DNA from: Corynebacterium lizhenjunii
GTDB lineage: Bacteria; Actinomycetota; Actinomycetes; Mycobacteriales; Mycobacteriaceae
Length of the DNA stretch: 64,000 nt
Direction: 5' to 3'
Assembly (NCBI RefSeq): GCF_011038655.2
Contig: NZ_CP064954.1
Location: forward strand, 1,178,001 to 1,242,000
Part shown: piece after piece, positions 57,934 through 64,000 of the stretch
How the letters are laid out: each line of letters opens with the position of its first letter
Position numbering within the stretch: the stretch's first letter is position 1
Translations under genes and position numbers: made by a program
Notes under the pieces: generated by a model
What the model was told of the DNA's origin: nothing
Databases searched by the model: none
What the model saw: only the letters and a program-made list of their open reading frames with translations

Positions 57934-58582
57934 GGTGGAGGACCTTCAGGAAGTGGCGTGCGGTGGCGGCGGGATCAGGGGACTGCATAATTGCGCTGAC
58001 CGTGCAGATGCCCCGGAAGTGGGTGCTGGCCAGCGGGGCGGCGTTGTCAGGCTTAATGCCGCCGATAGCCACGGCGGGCAGACCAGCAGCGGCCGCGGCC
58101 GCGCCTAATGCTGCGGCAGCGTCAACACCCATGCCCGGTGGGGATTCGACCTTCGTGGTGGTGTCATACACCGGGCCAATACCAATGACGTCCGGGCGGG
58201 CGGGCGAGTCCACTGGCAGTTGTGCCACGGCGTCGAGCTGCGTGCGGTTCTTGACAGAAAGCCCCACCATGCTGCCCGGCGCCAGGAGTGCGCGGGCCTG
58301 GGCCACCGGGGTATCGGTGGGGCCGACGTGGACGTGGCAGCCCAGCTCGGCGGCTACGGCGACGCGATCATCAATGAACAACGGCACGTGAGGCGGCAGG
58401 GCGGCCAACAGGTCGCGGCCTTGGGCTAAGACTTCCGCGTCGCTGGCATACTTGTCGCGCAGCTGTACCACGCTAACCCCGCCTGAGACCGCGGCCAGGA
58501 CGATGTCTACCAGGTCAGCGCCCGCGCACGGGTCGGTGACCAGGTAGAGGGACCAGTCGATGTCATTCGCATTAGTGTGCAT
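57923..58582 (-). CDS. thiE: Thiamine-phosphate synthase
   Basis: 219 residues. TIM-barrel motifs include [42 protein letters not shown] and [11 protein letters not shown], then AIGGIKPDN. It joins HMP-PP and HET-P to form thiamine phosphate. It overlaps thiM by 11 bases and thiD-tenA by 11 bases, so the three are a tightly coupled operon. Confidence 0.96.
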   Translation of the reverse strand: MHTNANDIDWSLYLVTDPCAGADLVDIVLAAVSGGVSVVQLRDKYASDAEVLAQGRDLLAALPPHVPLFIDDRVAVAAELGCHVHVGPTDTPVAQARALLAPGSMVGLSVKNRTQLDAVAQLPVDSPARPDVIGIGPVYDTTTKVESPPGMGVDAAAALGAAAAAAGLPAVAIGGIKPDNAAPLASTHFRGICTVSAIMQSPDPAATARHFLKVLHHDV

Positions 58583-59453
58583 GGGTGGAGACCTCCCAAG
58601 AGACTAGGTCAGCGATCTCTGCGGCGCTCAAGTCATAGAGTGCGTCGATCAAAGCCACAGCAAAGCTGCCGGGTGCGCTGGCGGTGCGGGCGGCTGCCTG
58701 CCCTGCCGCGCCCTGGTGGGCGTGTGCCGCGGTCACTGCCACCAGGGGGTCCTTCACGGCCCCCAAGTAAGCAGCGGTCAGCGCGCCCAAGGCGCAACCA
58801 GTGCCCACTACCAGCGGTAGCAGGGGGTGCCCACAGCACAGCCGAATGGTGGTGTTGCCGGATACGATCACATCCTCCGGGCCGGAGATGGCCACCACGG
58901 AGCCATAGGTGCTGCTGAGTTGCACGGCGGCTGCCAAGGCGGTATCGACGGCATCGGTAGCATCTACGCCGCGCCCACCACTGCCGGTGCCTGCCAAGGC
59001 AAGGATCTCCGAGGCATTGCCACGGATGGCAGCCGGACGGTGAGGGAGGACTTCCCGCATGAAGCTGGTGCGGTGCTCGAGGACACCGGCCGCCACAGGG
59101 TCAAGCACCCACGGGGTGCCTGCCTGGTTGGCGCCTGCAATGGCTTCCCGCATGCCTTCGTAGCGCTCTTGAGTCGGAGTGCCCAGGTTGATCAGCACGC
59201 CGGAAGCGCTCTGGGCCTGTGCACGGGATTCTTGCGGGGTATCGCACATGGTTGGAGTTGCCCCTGCTGCCAGCAAAAAATTGGCGCTGAAGTTGCTGAC
59301 CACATTGTTGGTCAGGCATTGGACCAGGGGTCTGTGGGCGCGCATGGTGTCAATGGCGTTGATGAGGGCCTCGCGGTTGAATTCGGAGGCGTGTGATTGT
59401 GGTGCCGCGCTAGAGCCGCGGTGCCCATTGGGTGGGATCGCCGAAGTATCCAC
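58572..59453 (-). CDS. thiM: Hydroxyethylthiazole kinase
   Basis: 293 residues, GTG start 6 bases after AGGGAA. The ThiM core shows [24 protein letters not shown], the phosphate-binding region [26 protein letters not shown] and the ATP-binding GTGCALGAL. It phosphorylates the thiazole moiety for thiamine salvage. Residues 1-25 are an extra polar arm. It is first in the operon behind a TPP riboswitch. Confidence 0.94.
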   Translation of the reverse strand: MDTSAIPPNGHRGSSAAPQSHASEFNREALINAIDTMRAHRPLVQCLTNNVVSNFSANFLLAAGATPTMCDTPQESRAQAQSASGVLINLGTPTQERYEGMREAIAGANQAGTPWVLDPVAAGVLEHRTSFMREVLPHRPAAIRGNASEILALAGTGSGGRGVDATDAVDTALAAAVQLSSTYGSVVAISGPEDVIVSGNTTIRLCCGHPLLPLVVGTGCALGALTAAYLGAVKDPLVAVTAAHAHQGAAGQAAARTASAPGSFAVALIDALYDLSAAEIADLVSWEVSTHAH

Positions 59454-59460
59454 AACTGTT

Positions 59461-59540
59461 TCCCTTCGCTAGTGTTAACTGAGTGCAGGTTCCATGGGTG
59501 TCATCTCAGCCCGCGACGGGAAGTCGCGAGCACCCCAAGT
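59461..59540 (-). promoter_or_regulatory. TPP riboswitch (thi box)
   Basis: On the minus strand the conserved elements occur in order: GGGGTGCTC, GGCTGAGATGACACCC, GAACCTG and GTTAACACTAGCGAAGGGAA. These are the TPP-binding helices of the thi-box aptamer. The last element includes the thiM ribosome site, so translation control by sequestering it is likely. Confidence 0.9.
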
Positions 59541-59591
59541 TGCGTGAGTCAGTCTAACAGCTCCCCGGGGGCAGGGGGCCAAAACGTGAAG

Positions 59592-59626
59592 CACCGCCAC
59601 CCCCACGAAGGTGCGGGGATAGCGGC
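59592..59626 (-). terminator. Hairpin terminator after ndh
   Basis: On the minus strand GCCGCTATCCCCGCAC pairs with GTGGGGGTGGCGG around CTTC, and GTTTT follows 9 bases on. It separates ndh from the thi operon. Confidence 0.6.
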
Positions 59627-59694
59627 TTATGCGTGCCACCGGCAAAGGTGTGCGGTGTGCTGCTAGCGGGGAATGCTTCTAGGTAGCGGGGGGA

Positions 59695-61074
59695 CTACTT
59701 GTCCTTCGCCTTGCCTTTCTCGTTGTCCTTCTTGCTGTCCTGAGCGTCTAGGACGTTGCGGGCCACGCGCTGCTGCTGGGTGATCTCCAGGTTGCCGCGG
59801 TCGCGCGAAATCAGGTTGCCAATCCAGTTGATGGCCACCAATGCGCGGTTGCGGAAGCCCACCAGGTAGACAATGTGCAGGCCCAGCCAGGCCAACCACG
59901 CTGGGAAGCCAGCGAACTCGGACTTGCCCATCTTTACCACCGCGTTGAAGCGGGAGATGATGGCCATGGATCCCTTGTCAAAGTAGTCAAAGGCCTCTGC
60001 CTTATCAGCAGTAGACTCCTCGTCCACCTTGGCGGCAATGAGCTTGGCGGCATGGGCGCCACCCTGCATAGCCACCTGGGCCACACCCGGGAGACGGTCC
60101 AGGCTCATCATGTCGCCCACGACGTAGACGTTGGAGTACTCGCCCACGGTCAGATCGGCGTTGACCGGAACGCGGCCAGCGCGGTCGGCCTCGACGCCAG
60201 CCTGCTCCGCAATCAGCTTGCCCAGCGGGGAGGCAGCCACACCAGCGGACCAGATCTTCACACCAGCCTCGATGGTGGTTTCCTGCTCAGACTTCATGTC
60301 CTTGTAGGTCACGGAGTCTGCGTCCACGTTGGTCACCATGGCGTTGAGGCGCACGTCTACGCCCAGCTTCTCCAGGGTGCGTTGTGCTTTGCGGCCTAGG
60401 CGCTTGCCAAAGGGTGGCAGCACCTGCGGGGCACCATCTAGCAGGTAGATCTTTGCCGAGCCCGGGGCAAAGGTGGAGTAGGCGCCTTCAAAGGAACGGT
60501 TAGCCAGTTCTGCAATCTGGCCGGTCAGTTCCACACCGGTAGGCCCGGCACCCACGATGACGAAGGTCAGTAGGCGCTCGCGCTCTGCCGGGTCATCGCA
60601 CAGCTCAGCCTTTTCAAAGGCGGTAACGATGGAGGAGCGCAGCTCCAGGGCGTCATCCAGAGTCTTCATGCCCGGCGCGAACTCAGCAAAGTGGTCGTTA
60701 CCGAAGTAGGACTGGCCAGCACCAGCGGCCACGATCAGGGAGTCGAAGCCATAGGTGCGGGTAGCGCCATCGAGTTCGACGGTGACAGTCTGCTCTTCTA
60801 GCTGGATGTCGGTGACTTCGCCGTTGACAAAGTTGGCGTTGTCCTGGCCGCGCAGAATCTGGCGGGTGGACGGGGCGATTTCGCCAGCCGAAACCAGGCC
60901 GGTGGCTACCTGGTAGAGCATGGGCTGGAATAGGTGGTGGTTCTTTTTGTCGATGACAGTGATATCGACGTCAGCGTTCTTCAGGGCCTTGACGGCATTG
61001 AGCCCGCCAAATCCGGCGCCAATGACGACGACGTGGTGGCGGGAACCATTGGGGCGGAAAGCGTTTTCAGCCAT
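59695..61074 (-). CDS. ndh: Type II NADH dehydrogenase
   Basis: 459 residues. FAD-binding GAGFGG at 19-24, the second dinucleotide motif VIVGAGPTGVELTGQIAE, and YVVGDM near 310. A C-terminal amphipathic membrane-binding region follows (LAWLGLHIVYLVGFRNRALV) and a Lys-rich tail. It passes electrons from NADH to menaquinone without pumping protons. The start at 61074 gives MAENAFRPNG; an upstream ATG adds a non-family segment. Confidence 0.95.
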   Translation of the reverse strand: MAENAFRPNGSRHHVVVIGAGFGGLNAVKALKNADVDITVIDKKNHHLFQPMLYQVATGLVSAGEIAPSTRQILRGQDNANFVNGEVTDIQLEEQTVTVELDGATRTYGFDSLIVAAGAGQSYFGNDHFAEFAPGMKTLDDALELRSSIVTAFEKAELCDDPAERERLLTFVIVGAGPTGVELTGQIAELANRSFEGAYSTFAPGSAKIYLLDGAPQVLPPFGKRLGRKAQRTLEKLGVDVRLNAMVTNVDADSVTYKDMKSEQETTIEAGVKIWSAGVAASPLGKLIAEQAGVEADRAGRVPVNADLTVGEYSNVYVVGDMMSLDRLPGVAQVAMQGGAHAAKLIAAKVDEESTADKAEAFDYFDKGSMAIISRFNAVVKMGKSEFAGFPAWLAWLGLHIVYLVGFRNRALVAINWIGNLISRDRGNLEITQQQRVARNVLDAQDSKKDNEKGKAKDK

Positions 61075-61143
61075 AAGTTCAGCGTAACCTCTCAAAAGTT
61101 GTTTAAGTACGCACATAAGTCTAGACGGTCCGGGGGCCTACGT

Positions 61144-61195
61144 CACACCGCGGGGCCACACCGCAGGGGCACACTGCGGGGCCACACCGCAGGGG
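61144..61195. repeat. Tandem repeats of 26 bp between ndh and ufaA
   Basis: Two units (61144-61169 and 61170-61195), one mismatch apart, are each built of two 13-bp halves (CACACCGCGGGGC and CACACCGCAGGGG). A partial further unit follows. They lie in the divergent promoter region of ndh and ufaA. Confidence 0.8.
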
Positions 61196-61209
61196 CGCAC
61201 TGCGTGCAC

Positions 61210-61215
61210 TACGAT
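61210..61215 (+). promoter_or_regulatory. Candidate -10 box for ufaA
   Basis: TACGAT lies just after the tandem repeats and overlaps an in-frame ATG at 61214, which therefore cannot be the start if this promoter is used. Confidence 0.4.
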
Positions 61216-61282
61216 GGTCACGTTAGCTGCCTGCGCCGCGGAGGTGAGACCGCCGGCTGTCTACCCAGGGGAGAGGTTGTAC

Positions 61283-62560
61283 GTGGAAGACCACTTGCGC
61301 GCCATTGACGCCGAGGCGTGGCCCAGCGTGGCCACGGTACCGCAGCCGCGATTTGCCTCTTGGCGCGCGCAGCGGGCGGAGGCCGCCTTTGCTAAGGCCT
61401 GTGCAGCCGCGGAGTTGGTGCTTGAAGGTGCGGACGCTGATCTGACAGTTGCGCATGACGCGTTGTTTCACCGGCTGGCTGCCCACGGCTGGATTGGTTT
61501 TGCTGAGTCTTATCTGGCCGGGGAGTGGACCACGCCGGATTCTGCGCACTTGGTAAAGGTACTAAGCGCGCTGATTGCAACAGGCTATGCACCGAACACT
61601 CCGGATGTGCCGCGCCAGGACGTTGCGGGCGGCGAGTTGCCCCCTGATTTGGTGCGCCTTTATGCCGGCGACCGCGTCAGCCACCAAGGCGGGGTGTATT
61701 CCACGGGGGTGCCCACTACAGTGCGTCATGCGATTGAGGCTCATGAAAAGCGTGGGAAGACTCATTTTGTGGACATCACGACGCTGAGCGAACCTACTGC
61801 CGTGGATCGGGAGGATTTGGCTGATGCCCAGGTCCGTGCCGCGCAATGGCTTGCCGATGCCGCCCAGGTCGGCCCCGGCACCCACGTGCTGGTTTATCCT
61901 GCATCCGGCGTCCAGGCTGCCGTGGTGTCTGCGGGCAGGCGGGGGGTGGTGGACTTGCTTAGCGCCGATGCCGAGGCTTTGCGTGATGTGGCCGAGTACT
62001 TGGTTTTTGCCGGAGCTACCGATGCCGTGGCCTGCCACATTGTGCCGCAGCCCCTGCCTGGCCCGAAGCATTGGCGCGGGCACTATGACGCCATTATCAG
62101 TGTGGAAGCCCTGGAGTCCTTCCCGCAGGCGGACCGAGTGCGCTACGCGCGGATGATTGAGCGTCTACTAGACGGCGATGGCACCGCAGTCATCCAAACC
62201 ACGGTGGCGACGGAGTCCATGTCGCCTGCCGCCCGCGGGGCGGTGCGGGGGCTGCAGGCGTTTATTTGGCCAGGACTGGACTATCCCAGCACGCAGGACG
62301 TACACAAGTTACTGGACAAGCACACTGGGTTGCGCGCGGTAGCCCAGACGCATACGGGCAGCCATTATCGCGAGTCCCTGGCACAACAGCGTTCCTTTTT
62401 CGCTGGCCACCTGCGCGAGGCTGCCGCAGCTGGGTATGACCCGGTTTACCGGCGGCTGTGGATGTACCAATTCGCGTTGCGCGAGGCGCTCTTCGCCTCA
62501 AACATGCTGGACTCCGTGGCCTTTAGCGTCGTCCACCGTCACCGCCGCGGGCGCCGCTAG
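61283..62560 (+). CDS. ufaA: Cyclopropane-fatty-acid synthase-like methyltransferase (UfaA type)
   Basis: 425 residues from GTG at 61283, which follows GGGGAGAGG. The family pattern is recognised from HLRAIDAEAWPSVATVP, GWIGFAESYLAGEW, and the end RRLWMYQFALREALFASNMLDSVAF. Neighbourhood with ndh is also that of ufaA in C. glutamicum. UfaA proteins make tuberculostearic-type methyl-branched fatty acids. Oddly, the SAM motif I, normally VLDIGCGWG, reads THVLVYPASGVQAAV, and the neighbouring acid is also altered, so SAM binding is uncertain. Confidence 0.75.
   Translation: MEDHLRAIDAEAWPSVATVPQPRFASWRAQRAEAAFAKACAAAELVLEGADADLTVAHDALFHRLAAHGWIGFAESYLAGEWTTPDSAHLVKVLSALIATGYAPNTPDVPRQDVAGGELPPDLVRLYAGDRVSHQGGVYSTGVPTTVRHAIEAHEKRGKTHFVDITTLSEPTAVDREDLADAQVRAAQWLADAAQVGPGTHVLVYPASGVQAAVVSAGRRGVVDLLSADAEALRDVAEYLVFAGATDAVACHIVPQPLPGPKHWRGHYDAIISVEALESFPQADRVRYARMIERLLDGDGTAVIQTTVATESMSPAARGAVRGLQAFIWPGLDYPSTQDVHKLLDKHTGLRAVAQTHTGSHYRESLAQQRSFFAGHLREAAAAGYDPVYRRLWMYQFALREALFASNMLDSVAFSVVHRHRRGRR
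61849..61861 (+). repeat. Copy of 13-bp word GCTTGCCGATGCC
   Basis: Exact copy inside ufaA, encoding Leu-Ala-Asp-Ala. Confidence 0.8.
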
Positions 62561-62608
62561 CTGCCTCCGGCCTAGGCGAGAACTACCCCGGTCAACGGTA
62601 TTGGTCCG

Positions 62609-62650
62609 CCGGGGGCGAGCGTGACCGGTACATGGTGCTCGCGCCCCCGG
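62609..62650. terminator. Hairpin between convergent ufaA and oxidoreductase genes
   Basis: CCGGGGGCGAGC pairs fully with GCTCGCGCCCCCGG apart from a 2-base bulge. No T-run is seen, so its termination strength is unknown. Confidence 0.5.
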
Positions 62651-62664
62651 TGGCGAGCGCAACC

Positions 62665-64000
62665 CTAGGGAGTAACTAGCGGGCGGGAGGCGCGCTCGAG
62701 CAGGACCGCGATGGATTCATAGGCGTGGCCGGCGGTCATCTCCAAGCCCATCTCACAGGTGCGATTATCGGAGACGTAGTAGTCGAAATGCTGCGCACTC
62801 AACCCTGCGCGCTCTTCCCGGGTGGCGGACTCCACCAGCTCCGGGTGCAGCAGGCCGCGATCGCCTGCGGTACCACAGCAGTGAGCACCCTCGGGCACTA
62901 TGGCGTTACCGCAAGCGTTGGCCAGGGCTACCAGGGCCTCAGAGATTCCCAAGTGCTGGGTCGAACACGTGGGGTGCACGGCGATGCTGCCCAGATCCTG
63001 CACAATCGGCAGGTAGTCGATGACCTCATCGCGCAACCACTCCACCACATCGAGGATGCGCAGCTGTTCCCACTTGTCCTTATCGGAACCGTCGAGGACC
63101 TGCGGCACATTGTCGAGCAAGCCATGGGTGCAGCTGGCGGCATCGACAATGATGGGCAACGCCCCGCCTTCAGACCATTGGTAGAGGTCGCGGACAATCT
63201 TGCGGGCCTGGTACTCGAAGCCGTCTTGGTAGCCTTTAGAAGACCACGGGGTGCCGCAGCAATCCCCGGCTACATCGTCCGGGATCCATACGGGTTGGCC
63301 GCTGCGCCTGCCCAGTTCCACAATGGCGCGCGGTAGGTCGACGGAATCCGGAGCAGTGCCAGCCGGGCGGCCGAAAATTCGGTTGATGCAGGCTGGGAAG
63401 TACACCGCACCAGCACCGGCACGTTCGGTGCGCGGCAGGCGAGAGGCCGCCTGCGGCAGTGGCCCGGGCACTGTAGGCACCAGATCAGGACTGACGATGC
63501 CCCGGGCGGCATCGGCGCCCAAACGCACCGGCTTCGTGCCCACCTTATTTGCAGAAATGATGCCAGCGCGGGCCAGCTTTTCTACCAGATCCCAACGCTG
63601 GGCAGTGCTCAGGGCCACCTTGTCAGCGGCGGGGGAGACGGCGCGTGCACGCAGCTGCTTCATCACCGCACCGGTATCAATGCTGATCGGGCAGGGGATA
63701 GAGCAGGTACCATCCGCTGCGCACATATCCACCGCGTCATACTGATACTCCTTGTGCAACTGCTCTAGCACCGCAGAGCCTTCCGGCTGGCGCGCCATCT
63801 CCCGGCGCAGCACAATACGCTGGCGTGGGGTAACAGTAGCGTGACGCGAGGGGCACACGGGCTCGCAGAAGCCACACTCAATACAGGGGTTGATTTCCGC
63901 CTCAATCTTGGGGAAGGACTTGAAACCCTTCAGGTGGATCTCCGGATCCCGGCTGAGCTTAACATTCGGTGCTAGCACCGCGTGCGGATCAATCAGGCCC
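62665..64000 (-). CDS. FAD/4Fe-4S oxidoreductase (D-lactate/glycolate dehydrogenase type), C-terminal part
   Basis: Open to the window edge, so the N-terminal FAD domain is missing. In the visible 444 residues, GLIDPHAVLAP marks the end of the FAD-oxidase cap. Two Fe-S motifs follow (CIECGFCEPVCPSRH and CAADGTCSIPCPI). Two CCG-type domains follow (ACINRIFGR...DCCGTPWSSKG and HPTCSTQHLG...HCCGTAGDRG). This layout fits large bacterial D-2-hydroxyacid dehydrogenases that feed electrons to quinones, here beside ndh and ufaA. The precise substrate is not known. Confidence 0.85.
   Translation of the reverse strand, partial: GLIDPHAVLAPNVKLSRDPEIHLKGFKSFPKIEAEINPCIECGFCEPVCPSRHATVTPRQRIVLRREMARQPEGSAVLEQLHKEYQYDAVDMCAADGTCSIPCPISIDTGAVMKQLRARAVSPAADKVALSTAQRWDLVEKLARAGIISANKVGTKPVRLGADAARGIVSPDLVPTVPGPLPQAASRLPRTERAGAGAVYFPACINRIFGRPAGTAPDSVDLPRAIVELGRRSGQPVWIPDDVAGDCCGTPWSSKGYQDGFEYQARKIVRDLYQWSEGGALPIIVDAASCTHGLLDNVPQVLDGSDKDKWEQLRILDVVEWLRDEVIDYLPIVQDLGSIAVHPTCSTQHLGISEALVALANACGNAIVPEGAHCCGTAGDRGLLHPELVESATREERAGLSAQHFDYYVSDNRTCEMGLEMTAGHAYESIAVLLERASRPLVTP

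Overview
The window looks like a chromosomal segment of a Corynebacterium species. The reasons are a moderately high G+C content, the block tlyA-nadK-recN-steA-steB-nudix-xerD-parA-scpA-scpB-rluB-cmk-der, and the block secA2-odhI-ftsR-DUF151-merR, with an OdhI whose Thr14/Thr15 context is typical of the genus. The gnd, PaaI-type thioesterase, thiamine, ndh and ufaA neighbourhood is also corynebacterial. The species cannot be named from the sequence alone.

Layout. 0-3.3 kb: the end of an amino-acid permease gene, ocd, a Trm112-like gene and tyrS. 3.3-9.5 kb: one complete rrn operon (16S-23S-5S, no tRNA in the spacer) with a strikingly G/T-rich leader and spacer and an A/C-rich trailer. 9.6-12.1 kb: a lipoprotein and a large Ala/Gly-rich helical protein of unknown function. 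12.5-30.6 kb: a long + strand run of housekeeping genes (rRNA methylation, NAD kinase, DNA repair, cell division, chromosome segregation, condensin accessory ScpA/ScpB, rRNA pseudouridylation, Cmk, Der). It is interrupted between scpA and scpB by an opposing DUF222/HNH gene. 30.7-31.6 kb: a decayed Dcu-type C4-dicarboxylate transporter. 31.6-36.6 kb: accessory functions (methyltransferase, LpqC-like lipoprotein esterase, a DNA methyltransferase without a visible partner nuclease, tRNA-Pro, a SEC-C protein, an alpha/beta hydrolase-OsmC fusion). 36.7-41.8 kb: secA2, odhI, ftsR, a DUF151 nuclease and a second MerR gene. 42-45.4 kb: a membrane-anchored VWA protein, a glycosylase-annotated family member and a DEAD-box helicase, all on the minus strand.

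45.6-50.5 kb is the most novel part. Three consecutive secreted proteins share one Cys-bracketed module. They converge on a minus-strand set made of a histidine kinase, a 63-residue secreted peptide with a Cys-ringed tail, and a LuxR-type response regulator. Two inverted repeats with 7-bp arms lie upstream of the secreted cluster. I infer a peptide-linked two-component system with a secreted effector cluster beside it; this needs testing. 50.5-64 kb: gnd, a second DUF222/HNH gene, a thioesterase, CorA, a methyltransferase, a thiamine salvage operon (thiM-thiE-thiD/tenA) under a TPP riboswitch, ndh, ufaA and a partial FAD/Fe-S oxidoreductase.

Two features run through the whole window. A 13-bp word, GCTTGCCGATGCC, occurs 13 times on both strands (its 8-bp core about 27 times), often at gene ends or between genes. 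It resembles an uptake-sequence-like or other genome-wide signal. At least ten genes have a TAnnnT-like -10 box ending 7-8 nt before the start codon, implying leaderless mRNAs.
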